This document shows positions 1-9,442 of a stretch of DNA of 64,000 nucleotides, piece by piece. Below the pieces are notes generated by a model, which was given only the letters and a program-made list of their open reading frames with translations, made no database searches and was not told the DNA's origin. Positions within the stretch are counted from its first letter, which is position 1, and each line of letters starts with the position of its first letter. This stretch comes from Streptomyces liliifuscus (GTDB lineage Bacteria; Actinomycetota; Actinomycetes; Streptomycetales; Streptomycetaceae), in assembly GCF_016598615.1 (NCBI RefSeq), contig NZ_CP066831.1, forward strand, positions 310,001 to 374,000, in the 5' to 3' direction. The position numbers and the translations under genes are program-made.

Positions 1-1
1 G

Positions 2-988
2 GTGGTCTGGGGGCACACCGACACCACGGTGAAGCTCACCGCGGGCAAGCACCGGATCACGCTCGCCGCGAAGGACCCTGATCTGGGTGTCACCAAGGGC
101 GACGCCATCATCGACAAGGTCGACCTCGCGCTGCGGGACAAGAACGTGACCGCTCCTGCGGTCTACGAGGCCGAGTACGCCACACTCTCCGGAACCCGGC
201 CCAGCTACACGCGCCCCGGTGCCTCGGGCCCCGGCGCGGTGCCGCTGGCCAAGGGCGACACCGCCACCTTCTGGGTCCACTCCCCCACCGACGGTGAATC
301 GACCGTGTCCGTCGACCACTTGGGCGGCGGCAGGGCGAACCTCTCCCTCAACGGCGAGAAGCTCGACGTCCCCAAGGTCGGAGGGGACAAGAAGGGCACC
401 GACCGGGTCCGGATGTTCCTGTCCGGCGGCATCAACAAAATCACCGTCACCGGTGCCTCGGGCCAACTGACCCTCGACCGGCTCCGGGTCGCCCCGTCCA
501 GCGGCACCCTGCCGACCAAGGTGTACCAGGCGGAGGAAGGCACCCTTACAGGCGCCGCCAAAGTGACCGACGCCTACACCTTCGCCTCCGGAGGCAAGGC
601 GGTCACGGCAGTCGGCGACGGCAAAGCCAACGCCCTCACCGTCGACGTCGACGCCAAGCGGGCGGGACGGCATGCCGTGACCATCCGCTACTCCAACGCC
701 GAACAGGCGCCCGCCACCCACTACAACCCCGACCCGATCGCCCGCCACACCGACCTCTCCGTCAACGGCGGACCGGCCCGCAGGGTGCTCTTCCCGACCA
801 CCTTCCACTTCAACAACTTCTGGGAGCTGACCGTCCCGGTAACGCTGAAGAAGGGCACGAACCGGCTCACGTTCACGGCGGAGGAGCTGCCCGACTTCAA
901 CGGCGACACCTACAACCAGTACGACCAGCGTTCCCCGTACGCGCCGGTCATCGACAGGATCCGCGTCACCCCGCTCGCAGAGAAGTAG
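2..988 (+). CDS. Carbohydrate-binding-module protein, 5'-truncated by the window edge
   Basis: The reading frame is open at the left edge, so only the C-terminal 328 residues are visible. They read as repeated beta-sandwich carbohydrate-binding modules of the CBM6/CBM35 type: the phrases VYEAEYATLSG and VYQAEEGTLTGAA mark the starts of two modules, each ending in a strand such as LTLDRLRVAP or PVIDRIRVTP. No catalytic residues are seen, so the enzyme domain, probably a secreted glycosidase, must lie upstream. The GH39-like gene starts 95 bases downstream on the same strand, so co-transcription is plausible. The module type is read from pattern only; the substrate is unknown. Confidence 0.75.
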   Translation: MVWGHTDTTVKLTAGKHRITLAAKDPDLGVTKGDAIIDKVDLALRDKNVTAPAVYEAEYATLSGTRPSYTRPGASGPGAVPLAKGDTATFWVHSPTDGESTVSVDHLGGGRANLSLNGEKLDVPKVGGDKKGTDRVRMFLSGGINKITVTGASGQLTLDRLRVAPSSGTLPTKVYQAEEGTLTGAAKVTDAYTFASGGKAVTAVGDGKANALTVDVDAKRAGRHAVTIRYSNAEQAPATHYNPDPIARHTDLSVNGGPARRVLFPTTFHFNNFWELTVPVTLKKGTNRLTFTAEELPDFNGDTYNQYDQRSPYAPVIDRIRVTPLAEK

Positions 989-1083
989 CCCGGCGACGGC
1001 CCGGGCCGCCGGTGGCCCGGGCCCCTCCTTCGCCCGGGCCACGGACGGCCCGGGAACACCCCCGAGACCCGGGAGAGCCGCTC

Positions 1084-2907
1084 ATGCACCTGCGTTCACC
1101 ACGCCTGCTGACCAGAACCGCCGTCCTCCTTGCGACCGTTGCCGCGAGCCTGCTGCCCGCCACCACCGCGCACGCCGCCGACACCAGCGTCACGGTGGAC
1201 TTCGCCACCGCAGGCGGCGCCCCCGCCCACCGTGCCTCCGGAATCATCTACGGGATGAGCCCGGACGGCTCGCTCCCCCAGGACCACTTCTTCAAGGACA
1301 TCAAGTGGCACTACATGCGAGCCGGTGGTGCCCAGCTCGACAACGGCGGCTACGCCACCAGCCTCGCCGCCTACCAGACCCGCTGGAACGCCACCCTGGC
1401 CCAGTACAAACGCACCGTCGCCCTCGGCGGCACGTTCGTCCTGCTCCCCCACGACCTGTGGGGCGCCGACGGCACCACCAGCCAGGGCTGGCCCGGTGAC
1501 AACGGTGACTGGACCAAGTTCGACAACTTCGTCACCCAACTCATCAGCGACGTACGCGCCAACAACATGACCGTCCAGTGGGACCTGTGGAACGAACCCG
1601 ACCTCAGCATCTTCTGGGGCGCCCCGCAGAGCCAGTACCTGCAGATGTGGTCACGGTTCCACGCCCGAGTGCGGGCCGCATTCCCCAACCAGCTCATCGT
1701 CGGCCCCAGCACCGCGAGGCAGCCGAACTCCTCCAACGGTTGGTGGACGACCTTCCTCACCCACGCGAGGACCAACAACGTCGCCCCGGACATCTGGAGT
1801 TGGCACGACCTGCCGGGCGACCCGGTCGCCGACGTCGGCCGAGCCGACTCGACCCTCGCCGCGGCCGGGTTGACCAACACCCGCCCCTACCAGATCAACG
1901 AGTACGCCCCTCTCGACATGCAGCACCCGGGCGGAGGCGCCTGGTACATCGGCCGCCTGGAACGAGCCGGAGCCGACGGACTGCGCGCCAACTGGGCATC
2001 GGGCCGCAACCTGCACGACTACGCGGCCAACCTCCTGACCAGGAACAGCGCCGGCCAGTACGTGCCGCTCGGCGAGTGGTTCATGTACCGCTACTACGGC
2101 TCCCAGACGGGCAGCATCGTCAACCTGGTCCCGGGCACCGGCACCGACGGCCTGGCCACCAAGGACAACTCGGCCAGGAACGCCAAGCTGCTGCTCGGCA
2201 GCAACGGCAACACCGGCACGGTCACGGTCAACCTCACCGGGCTCAACACCACTTCGGTGGTGGAGAACAGTCGAGTGCGCGTGGTCGTCCAGCGCGTCCC
2301 GTACAACAACGGGACGGCGGTGTCGGGTCCGGAGACCGTCACCGATACCGCCCTTTCAGTGAACGGGAACTCCGCCTCACTGTCCATCCCCTGGTCGAAC
2401 GCCAAGGATGGCTACACCGTCACCTTGCTGCCGCCGTCCAACACCACCGTGTCCACGGTCGCCGTCAGCCAGAACAGTGGCCAGTGCCTGGACGACACCG
2501 ACCTCAGCACCGCCAACGGCACCCAGTACCAGCAGTACTACTGCGAGGGCGGCTACCAGCAGATGCTCGACCTCAAGCCGGTCGCCGGCCGGCCGAACAC
2601 CTACGCCGTCGTCAACGAGCACAGCGGCAAGTGCCTGGACGTCGCTGCCGCCTCCACGGCCGACGGCGCCGCGATCACCCAGTACACGTGCAACGGCCAG
2701 ACCAACCAGATGTTCACCCTCAATCCGGTCAGCGCGCTCGGCAACAGCCACGACTACCAACTCGTCGCCGCGCACAGCGGCAAGTGCGTCGACGTCTCCA
2801 ACGTCTCCACCCAGCCACGGGCCCTGATCCACCAGTGGACCTGCGACCCCGCGAGCGCCCTCGGCACCAAGAAGAACCAGATCTGGCGACTCCACGGCAA
2901 AGCCTGA
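1084..2907 (+). CDS. Secreted GH39-like glycoside hydrolase with C-terminal ricin-type lectin domain
   Basis: The 607-residue protein begins with a Sec-type signal (basic MHLRSPRLLTR, hydrophobic core, ATTAHAA cleavage region). A (beta/alpha)8 hydrolase domain follows: WNEPD with Glu171 is the expected acid/base and QINEY with Glu273 the expected nucleophile, as in clan GH-A families such as GH39. Residues from about 460 to the end form a CBM13/ricin B domain with three repeats (SGQCLDD, SGKCLDV, SGKCVDV). The ATG at 1084 is chosen over an upstream in-frame ATG because it starts the signal peptide. It is probably exported to degrade plant or microbial polysaccharide; the exact substrate is not readable. 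Confidence 0.85.
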   Translation: MHLRSPRLLTRTAVLLATVAASLLPATTAHAADTSVTVDFATAGGAPAHRASGIIYGMSPDGSLPQDHFFKDIKWHYMRAGGAQLDNGGYATSLAAYQTRWNATLAQYKRTVALGGTFVLLPHDLWGADGTTSQGWPGDNGDWTKFDNFVTQLISDVRANNMTVQWDLWNEPDLSIFWGAPQSQYLQMWSRFHARVRAAFPNQLIVGPSTARQPNSSNGWWTTFLTHARTNNVAPDIWSWHDLPGDPVADVGRADSTLAAAGLTNTRPYQINEYAPLDMQHPGGGAWYIGRLERAGADGLRANWASGRNLHDYAANLLTRNSAGQYVPLGEWFMYRYYGSQTGSIVNLVPGTGTDGLATKDNSARNAKLLLGSNGNTGTVTVNLTGLNTTSVVENSRVRVVVQRVPYNNGTAVSGPETVTDTALSVNGNSASLSIPWSNAKDGYTVTLLPPSNTTVSTVAVSQNSGQCLDDTDLSTANGTQYQQYYCEGGYQQMLDLKPVAGRPNTYAVVNEHSGKCLDVAAASTADGAAITQYTCNGQTNQMFTLNPVSALGNSHDYQLVAAHSGKCVDVSNVSTQPRALIHQWTCDPASALGTKKNQIWRLHGKA

Positions 2908-2921
2908 GACTTCGCCTGCCC

Positions 2922-2948
2922 CTGCTCACCGACGCACCCGGTGAGCAG
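2922..2948. terminator. Hairpin after the GH39-like gene
   Basis: A perfect 9-bp inverted repeat, CTGCTCACC at 2922-2930 and GGTGAGCAG at 2940-2948, lies 15 bases after the stop codon. There is no clear T tract, as is common for terminators in high-GC actinobacteria. Confidence 0.55.
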
Positions 2949-3062
2949 ACGGCAGGCATCGGGCATCTCGCCGCCGCTGCTCGGATCCAGATGGATCCCC
3001 GACGGCAACGCCGCAGACGGGCGTACCCACTGATCTCTTCGGAGTGTTGTCGGGGGTGAGGT

Positions 3063-3365
3063 GTGCTGATCCCTGCTCAGGCCGGTGTTGTGCGGTACGC
3101 ACAGGGTGCCGGACCGACCGCCGAGCGGCGGCGGTTGCGCAAGCGGATTCGGTACGAGGCGAGCGAGCGGTTCGCCCGCGTGGGAGATCCGCGGTGATCG
3201 CGAAGGATCTGCGGGTCAGTGAGCGTTCGCTGGAACGCCTCCGGCGTGCCTGACGGGAGGCCAGAGAGATGCTCTCGCCTCCACGGATCCGCCGAGACTT
3301 CCGAAACTGTGCGACGGTCAGTTCGCCGAGCTGGAGAAAGAGCTCCGGCCGCCCTCACCCAATTA
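3063..3365 (+). pseudogene. IS630-family transposase N-terminal remnant, frameshifted
   Basis: A GTG frame gives VRYAQGAGPTAERRRLRKR, then the reading shifts frame near 3185 to RSAVIAKDLRVSERSLERL and again to LPKLCDGQFAELEKELRP. Together these match the helix-turn-helix start of Streptomyces IS630-type transposases. The DDE catalytic part is missing and at least two frame changes are present, so this is a dead fragment. The following 3366-3631 shows nothing recognisable apart from the start region of the AraC gene. Confidence 0.6.
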
Positions 3366-3631
3366 TGTAACGTCGGGGACGTGGTGGAACACCGGATGCC
3401 CCTCAACGACCGTACTGCCCCGCCTTTGTGGGCTACGCAAAGTTTTCGGTGGCTTGCCGCGAAGGTGACCGCAGGCACTCATTGCGGATTGCTCGGTGGA
3501 ACCGAGCGGTGGATGGCAGGGCCGCGCCGCTGCCAGGGGCCTACCGCACCGCCCGCTCTCATGTCTGACCCACCCCCTCAGCGCCAACGGCTGTACCAGT
3601 ACCGAGACCGCCGGTTCATACACTGACAAGG

Positions 3632-4468
3632 GTGGAGGACCATACGACCATCAGGAGCGAGGCACGTCCGGCGCCCGCCTTGCGGCGGTACGTCAGCTCG
3701 TATGTCGGTTTCGACCTTCGCGGGTTCCCGGCGGGGGTGCACTGCGGTCCGCCGGGCCACGTGCTCACTGCGGTGATCACCCTGTCCGGCCCTTTGGAGG
3801 TGGCGGCGGGCGTTGACGACGGGTCACCGGTCACCCGATTCAGCAGCGTGGCCGGCGGTCTGATGTGCCGGTCCGTCGCGATCCACCACGACGGACGCCA
3901 GCAAGGCGTGCAGGTGTCGCTGACACCGCTCGGGGCTCGGGCCGTCTACGGCATGCCCGCCGCCGAGCTCGCCCACCGGCTGGTCCCACTTGACGAGCTT
4001 CTCGGTGCGCTTGGCATCGAGCTGGTCGACCGGCTCCGCGCGGTGACGACCTGGGCCGCGCGGTTCGCCGTGCTGGACGAGTTGCTCCTGCGAGCCGTCG
4101 GCCGCGGCGCCGGCGTCGACCGCATGCCCCGGGTGCGCCCCGAGGTGGCCGAGGCCTGGCGCCGCCTCGTCGCCGCGCGGGGCCGCGTCCAGGTTGGGGC
4201 GGTGGCCGCAGAACTGGGCTGGAGCCGTCGGTACCTCACCGAGCGGTTTCGCGGTGAGGTGGGCCTGTCGCCGAAGACCTTCGCCCGAGTTCTGCGCTTC
4301 GAGCACGCGCACGAACTGGCGACGGCGCACGACCCGCTCCCGTGGGCCGATGTGGCGACCGTCTCCGGCTACGCCGACCAGGCCCATCTCGTTCGGGACT
4401 GGCGCGAGTTCACGGGCCGATCACCGACGGTCTGGCGTCGCGGCGAAGTCCTTCTCGGGACCGGGTAG
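3632..4468 (+). CDS. AraC-family transcriptional regulator
   Basis: This 278-residue protein has an N-terminal ligand/dimerisation region and, over about residues 185-272, the double helix-turn-helix of the AraC/XylS family (GAVAAELGWSRRYLTERFR, then VATVSGYADQAHLVRDWREF and a final TGRSPTVWR). The GTG at 3632 is the first start in frame. The cupin and SGNH hydrolase genes follow on the same strand 83 bases later and are its likely targets, though this is inferred only from position. Confidence 0.88.
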   Translation: MEDHTTIRSEARPAPALRRYVSSYVGFDLRGFPAGVHCGPPGHVLTAVITLSGPLEVAAGVDDGSPVTRFSSVAGGLMCRSVAIHHDGRQQGVQVSLTPLGARAVYGMPAAELAHRLVPLDELLGALGIELVDRLRAVTTWAARFAVLDELLLRAVGRGAGVDRMPRVRPEVAEAWRRLVAARGRVQVGAVAAELGWSRRYLTERFRGEVGLSPKTFARVLRFEHAHELATAHDPLPWADVATVSGYADQAHLVRDWREFTGRSPTVWRRGEVLLGTG

Positions 4469-4551
4469 TCGCCGCCCGGCTGTCCGTCGCGTCGGCTTCC
4501 GTTCCCTTTCCTTCAAGACCACCCGGTCGCTGTCCTGTGACGATCGTCGGC

Positions 4552-5019
4552 ATGAGACTCGTCAACCACGAACGCAACGCCATCGACCTGCGGACCACCC
4601 CCGTGCACCTCGGGCTGGGATCGAGAGCGAACCCCGTCGAGGGCTTCGCCTGGGACCCGGAGGTGCTCCAGGCCTACAGCGACGCGGTCGCGGCGGACGG
4701 CGTCGAGGGCCGGATGGTGACGATCTTCGATGGCGACGGCCTCGGCGACCATTGGGAGCGCCACCCCGCCGGCGACGAACTGGTCGTCTGCCTCAGCGGG
4801 TCGGTGACGGTCACCCGCGACGTGGACGGGGTGCCCGACCGCGTTGTGCTCGGGCCGGGCGAAGCCACAGTCAACCCGGCCGGGGCATGGCACGCGGTCG
4901 ACATGGCGGGGCCGGCGTCCATCCTGACCATCACCGCCGGCCTCGGCACCGACCACCGTCCCCGGACCGACACCCGCCCGACCGAGCACGTCGGCACGTC
5001 CGGCCCCCAAGCACCGTGA
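4552..5019 (+). CDS. Cupin-domain protein
   Basis: This 155-residue protein contains a single cupin fold. The central part includes WERHPAGDELVVCLSGSVTV (motif 1, lacking the usual HxH pair) and GPGEATVNPAGAWHAVDM (motif 2, with its His). Such small cupins bind a metal or small ligand; no specific activity can be assigned. The start is ATG 4552, with a GTG at 4537 as an alternative. Its TGA overlaps the GTG of the next gene by four bases, so the two are translationally coupled. Confidence 0.78.
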   Translation: MRLVNHERNAIDLRTTPVHLGLGSRANPVEGFAWDPEVLQAYSDAVAADGVEGRMVTIFDGDGLGDHWERHPAGDELVVCLSGSVTVTRDVDGVPDRVVLGPGEATVNPAGAWHAVDMAGPASILTITAGLGTDHRPRTDTRPTEHVGTSGPQAP

Positions 5020-5735
5020 CGACACGCGTCGCGTGCCTCGGCGACAGCCTCACCCGCGCACAGCTCAGCGTCGACTACCTGGACCTTCTCGAACGACGCC
5101 ACCCTCCCGGCGATGTACGGCTCGCCCGCTTCGGCGCCAACGGCGACTTCGCCTACAACCTCTCGCGGCGCCTCGATGCCGTCGTCGCGGACCCACCCGA
5201 CGTGATCACCGTGTTGATCGGGACCAACGACGCCCGAGCGAGCCTCGCCGGCTACCCCATCGAGCGGGCCATGAAGCGCAAACAACTCCCCGAGCGCCCA
5301 TCGGCCGGCTGGTTCCAGCAGTGCCTGGGAACCATCGTCGAACGGCTGCGAACGGAGACCGGCGCAACGATCGGTCTGCTGTCGCTCCCGGTCCTCGGCC
5401 AACAACTCGACGGAGCAGCGGCGCAGGCATCGCAGGCGTACAGCCGGATGATCGCCGAGATTGCCACCACCAACGCGGCGACCTACCTTCCGCTCCACGA
5501 ACGCCAGATCGAGGAACTACGCCAAGCGGACCCGCCCCCGATCCCGTACCGGGAGCTGACGCCCGTGGCGGGCGCCAGCGTCCTCGCCCGGCACGTCGTG
5601 CTGCGCCGCAGCCTCGACACGATCTCGCGGCGCCGAGGTCTTGTGCTCACGACCGACCACATCCACCAGAACAGCCGCGGCGCCGCCCTTGTCGCCGAGG
5701 TCATCGACACCTTTCTGCCGGCCCGGAGCACGTAG
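5016..5735 (+). CDS. SGNH/GDSL-type esterase or lipase
   Basis: This 239-residue protein shows the SGNH hydrolase blocks: ACLGDSLT with nucleophile Ser11, GANGDFAYN with Gly, IGTND with Asn71, and DHIHQN with Asp214 and His217. There is no signal peptide, so it is probably a cytoplasmic carboxylesterase, thioesterase or lysophospholipase. The GTG start at 5016 overlaps the preceding cupin stop (GTGA), and it is chosen because the family motif begins immediately after it. Confidence 0.85.
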   Translation: MTTRVACLGDSLTRAQLSVDYLDLLERRHPPGDVRLARFGANGDFAYNLSRRLDAVVADPPDVITVLIGTNDARASLAGYPIERAMKRKQLPERPSAGWFQQCLGTIVERLRTETGATIGLLSLPVLGQQLDGAAAQASQAYSRMIAEIATTNAATYLPLHERQIEELRQADPPPIPYRELTPVAGASVLARHVVLRRSLDTISRRRGLVLTTDHIHQNSRGAALVAEVIDTFLPARST

Positions 5736-5767
5736 CCGGTTCCGGCGGCGGCCCCTTTCCTGCGTAT

Positions 5768-6320
5768 TCGGTTCCCACCCCTACCGGGGGGGCGACGACG
5801 ACCGCACCATCTCGAACGCTCTCGGCTACCACGACAAAACCACTACCCGCCTGCTCAACGAGACCGGCGGGACCTGGAGCCGATACGCCGCTGGGGATCG
5901 CTCAAGACCACCGGCAGGTTGGGTTCCACGGGGAACTGGCGACAGTTGATTACGAGAGTCCACCAGTAGGCACAGTCCAAGTACTTCAACACCCGGCAGT
6001 TGAACCGGCCCGCTCTCGCCGCCGAAGTCCGCTACCGCTACGAACAACACCACAGCGCCTCAATCAGCGAACTCGCCCGGCAACTGCACTTTCCCGCGGA
6101 GTCATCCGGGACCTCCTGATCGAGGCAGGTGCTTCCCTGCGCCCCCCGATCCGTCAAAGCCGCCTCAGCCCACAGGAGAGAGATCGCCACAATCATCGAC
6201 GCCTACTCGAACGGCGCCACCACCCCTCAGCCGGCCAAGCGTTTCAACATCAGCGCCACCCACGTCACCCGTCTGCTTGACGCAGCGGGCATCACCATCC
6301 GCAGTCGAACGGGCCGATGA
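5768..6320 (+). pseudogene. Recombinase/integrase-like remnants with HTH fragments
   Basis: Several short frames contain recognisable pieces but no intact gene. LGYHDKTTTRLLNETGGTW at about 5820-5880 resembles the C-terminal end of actinobacterial integrase-like proteins. SISELARQLHFP and EIATIIDAYSNGATTPQPA, followed by RFNISATHVTRLLDAAGI, are helix-turn-helix fragments of the kind seen in resolvases and recombinases. Each is interrupted by stops or frame changes. The family assignment is tentative. Confidence 0.4.
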
Positions 6321-6429
6321 CACAGAACAACCCGCAATCGCCTATCCGCGCGATCTCTTAGGAGCGGGATCTGCCGCACCCGCGATTTCCGCGACCTGCA
6401 GGATCCAGGGGATCTACCGCAGCGCCAGC

Positions 6430-6605
6430 GCGTCAAGCAGCTGCGCGAGCGCGCCAGCGACCTGCGCCGCGAAGCCCTCGAACTGATGGGGATCGCCCGG
6501 AAGATCGAGCAGCAGATGGAGGGTCGCCGACAGCGACGACGACCTGCAACCCCTGCCCTGACGGCGGGGGTCAAGGTCGTGGGCGGCTGCGGGGCCGTCC
6601 CGTAG
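6430..6605 (+). pseudogene. Short coiled-coil fragment, no intact gene
   Basis: On the plus strand a fragment rich in charged residues (KQLRERASDLRREALEL, then ARKIEQQMEGRR) has a coiled-coil look and ends at a stop near 6605. It has no convincing start or ribosome binding site. I read it as the tail of a broken gene. Confidence 0.3.
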
Positions 6606-6995
6606 AACACCGCCCGCAAGCCCCTGATGGTCTCCTGCACCGCCGCCTCGCTCTGGTCCTCCAGGCACGCATCCATCAACTTCTGTGCGGCCGCCGCGAG
6701 GTCCGGATCGGGCACCATGCCCAGCGGCAGACCGACCGCGGCGGCCCGGGCAGCATGTGGGGCGAGCGCGGCGACTTCCTCGACGCTGCGCTGCTGCCAC
6801 AGGTCGATGCCCCGGGCCGACGGGGCCAGCGGAACACCGCGCACTCCCAGCTGCCGCCGTGGGCACGCCAGTCAGAGAGCCTCTTCTGCCGGGTCGGCAC
6901 GGCCCGGCCCGCCCGGCAGGCAGACCGCTGTACAGCCGCCCTCGTACTCGTTGCGCCCGCCCACCTCGCGGTCGTACAGGGCGTAGGTCCAGGAT
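6545..6995 (-). pseudogene. Frameshifted hypothetical protein remnant
   Basis: Minus-strand frames with high third-position G/C read YALYDREVGGRNEYEGG then CTAVCLPGGPGRADPAEEA, break at a stop, and resume in another frame as GIDLWQQRSVEEVAAL, AAVGLPLGMVPDPDLAAAAQ and AAVQETIRGLRAVFYGT. Codon use looks like real coding sequence split by a frameshift near 6870. I do not recognise the family. No gene is seen in 7000-7190. Confidence 0.4.
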
Positions 6996-7190
6996 CCGCG
7001 ACTCCGTTGGCAACAAAGGGAGTTCGTCGGCAGTGGCTTGGCACATCCGCGCTTCTGTTGGCAATGGATCTCGTGACCTGCGCATTCGCCAGTCACGGCG
7101 GCTGCGACAGCAGGTTCCGTTGAGATTGCGCAGCGGATGGGCACGTCCGGGTTTGGATGGGCACGATCACGCTTCGGGCAGCGAGCTGGA

Positions 7191-8174
7191 TCACGGGAGC
7201 GTGATGAGGGCGATGCTTTCTGCCTGTGCGATGGCCAGCCGGGTGCCGTCGGGGTGGAGGGCGGCCACGGGAGAGGGGATGTGGGTGACGCCGAAGCATG
7301 TGGCCTTGACGGGTACGCCGACCTCGGGCCATTCCGCAACGAGGCGCCCGGTAGCCGTGTCGAGCAGTCGCGGGTGGCCGAGGAGTGAGATCACGTGATC
7401 GCCGCGGGGCAGGAGCAGGACACCCGGCTCGGCATCGGCGATCAGGTTGCGGTGGAGCCACCGTCCCTCGGACACCGACCACACACCGAGGTGGCGAGCC
7501 GGAAGCGTGGAATCCTCTTCGCCGCTTCGCCCTTCGCCCCCCGTCGCCAGTACCAGCCGATCGCCGTCGAGCCAGCAGCCCGCTGTCACCTCGCCGTTCA
7601 TGACCGCCTCTGTCGGCAGCAGACCCTCGCCGTCCAGAGTTGCGGGGTCGGTGAGCGCGAGCGCCGTGTCGTAGACCATGGCGACCCCGAAGGGATGCCA
7701 AAACCATCCGACCGCGAGCAGGTACCGGCCGTCCGGGCTCAGGCTGAGCCTGGAGTGGAAGACGTCCCTCGGCTCACGCGTGCCGGCGGTCAGCCGCTCG
7801 CCACTCGCCGCATCCTCGATCTCGAGCATGTTGTACTCGTCGGGGCAGTGCACGACGACCTCGCGCCCGTCACCCAATGCGCCCAGGGCGAGCGGGTAGT
7901 CGTAGTTCTCCGCCTGGTAGTCGCTGCGGTTCAGCTCCCGCACGACCCGTTCTCGTTCGAGCAACACCCCCTCGATGCCACGTTCCTGGTACACCGCGGA
8001 GTACGGCCCTGAGACCGAGGTGATCCCGGCGTCGAACGGAAAGCTCCACGCGGAGGCCACCGTCCGCTCCACCCCGTCGCGGCCCCAGCGCCGACCGCAT
8101 CCGGAGACCAGTTCGTCGCCTTGCCATACCAGCGCTTTCGGCTCAGCCTCTACCGGTATCGACTCCACGGTCAT
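7191..8174 (-). CDS. Beta-propeller (WD40-like) protein of unknown function
   Basis: This 327-residue protein consists of repeated beta-strand units typical of a propeller: LSLSPDGRYLLAVGW, GCWLDGDRLVLATGG and AALHPDGTRLAIAQAES are the clearest. There is no signal peptide or membrane segment. ATG 8174 is preferred because GGGGTGG lies just upstream; a longer frame starts further out. The gene stands alone. Its function is unknown; such proteins usually act as scaffolds. Confidence 0.7.
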   Translation of the reverse strand: MTVESIPVEAEPKALVWQGDELVSGCGRRWGRDGVERTVASAWSFPFDAGITSVSGPYSAVYQERGIEGVLLERERVVRELNRSDYQAENYDYPLALGALGDGREVVVHCPDEYNMLEIEDAASGERLTAGTREPRDVFHSRLSLSPDGRYLLAVGWFWHPFGVAMVYDTALALTDPATLDGEGLLPTEAVMNGEVTAGCWLDGDRLVLATGGEGRSGEEDSTLPARHLGVWSVSEGRWLHRNLIADAEPGVLLLPRGDHVISLLGHPRLLDTATGRLVAEWPEVGVPVKATCFGVTHIPSPVAALHPDGTRLAIAQAESIALITLP

Positions 8175-8281
8175 GGACGACCACCCCATTCCAAGAACCC
8201 TGGACAGGCCCCTCGCCAGGAATTTACGGGACTCCCGCGGCGGGACAGCGGCCGGGGCCACACGGATGGCTCACTTGCAAA

Positions 8282-8314
8282 GTGTCGCTGCTGTCGCTGC
8301 TGTCGCTGCTGTCG
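8282..8314. repeat. 9-bp tandem microrepeat
   Basis: The unit GTCGCTGCT is repeated more than three times in a row between the propeller gene and the end of the next hydrolase gene. It is non-coding in the annotation adopted here and looks like a simple slippage repeat. Confidence 0.75.
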
Positions 8315-8462
8315 AGGACATGCTCATGGTCCGAGTGACAGGTCACGGACAGAGAGCCGTGAACTGGCCACGCCATCACGGGAATTACCCCAGTGGGCCG
8401 GATGGGGTTCGCCTTGAGAGTCGTCCGGCCGAGTCGGGTGACAACAGGTCGGTGGTTGCGGT

Positions 8463-9413
8463 TCAGATCGACTTGAGGACCCGGACCCGATCGGCGATGG
8501 CACGCCGCGCGACGTCGGAGTCGAAGGCGATGGAGTCGAACTCGTGCGGGGCGCCGGGGTGGAGGTGGAACTCCACCGGCACGCCGGCGCGGCTGAGCTT
8601 GGTCGCGTAGGCGGTGTCCTCGTCGCGGAAGACGTCGAGCTGGCCGACCTCTATGTAGGCCGGAGGCAGGCCGGTCGCGTCCCCGAGCCGGGCCGGGGCC
8701 GCCGTGGCCGGGACGTCGGGCCCGCCTGCGGCCTCGCCGAGCAGGGCCGGCCATGCGGTGAGGCTGTCGTCGTAGGACCACAGCGCGTAGGACGCGATGT
8801 GCGGATCGGGGGTGGTGGTGCGGTCGTCGAGCATCGGCATGAGCAGGATCTGCCGGGCGATCCGCGGGCCGCCGCGCTCGCGGGCGAGGATCGTCAGTGC
8901 CGCGGCCATACCGCCTCCGGCGCTGTCGCCCATCACGCCGATGCGGTTGGCGTCGACGCCGAGTTCGGCTGCGTGCTCGTGCAGCCAGCGCAGTGCGGTG
9001 TAGGCGTCTTCGAGCGGAGTCGGGAAGGGGTGCTCGGGGGCGCGGCGGTACTCGACCGACAGCATCGGCACGCCGCTGGAGGACACGTAGCGGGAGACCG
9101 GGCCGTCGAACAGGTCGATGTGCCCGAAGATGTATCCGCCGCCGTGGAAGAACAGCACGGCCGGGCCGGGCTTGGCGCCGTCCTTGACGTACCAGCGCAT
9201 TCTGATGTGTGTGCCGTCGTCGGCGGTCGTGTGGTGCTCGCTGGTCTTCACGTCGGCCGGGATCGGTTGGGCCGTTCCCGCAGCGCCGATGATGGGCTCC
9301 CACATGGCGCGCCGCGCCGGGATGTCCCCCACTGCCGGTGGTGTGGCGTCCGCCATCGCGCCGGCCATCGGGGCCAGCGCCTCGGCGATTTCGGGATCCA
9401 GACTGAGTGCCAT
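8463..9413 (-). CDS. Alpha/beta hydrolase, hormone-sensitive-lipase-like family
   Basis: This 316-residue protein has the oxyanion-hole motif HGGG at residues 90-93 and GDSAGG with nucleophile Ser164. Asp260 (GQLDVF) and His290 (GAPHEF) complete the triad, as in the HSL/esterase family IV. It probably cleaves short-chain esters in the cytoplasm. GAAAGGA sits ahead of ATG 9413. It follows the oxidoreductase gene by 29 bases on the same strand, so both should be under the MarR-type operators upstream of that gene. Confidence 0.88.
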   Translation of the reverse strand: MALSLDPEIAEALAPMAGAMADATPPAVGDIPARRAMWEPIIGAAGTAQPIPADVKTSEHHTTADDGTHIRMRWYVKDGAKPGPAVLFFHGGGYIFGHIDLFDGPVSRYVSSSGVPMLSVEYRRAPEHPFPTPLEDAYTALRWLHEHAAELGVDANRIGVMGDSAGGGMAAALTILARERGGPRIARQILLMPMLDDRTTTPDPHIASYALWSYDDSLTAWPALLGEAAGGPDVPATAAPARLGDATGLPPAYIEVGQLDVFRDEDTAYATKLSRAGVPVEFHLHPGAPHEFDSIAFDSDVARRAIADRVRVLKSI

Positions 9414-9442
9414 GGCCTGTTCCTTTCGGTGGAGGATCGGCG

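Noticed and set aside
8282..8314. Short tandem repeat considered as CRISPR-like
   Set aside because: The 9-bp units are contiguous with no spacers; it is a simple microsatellite.
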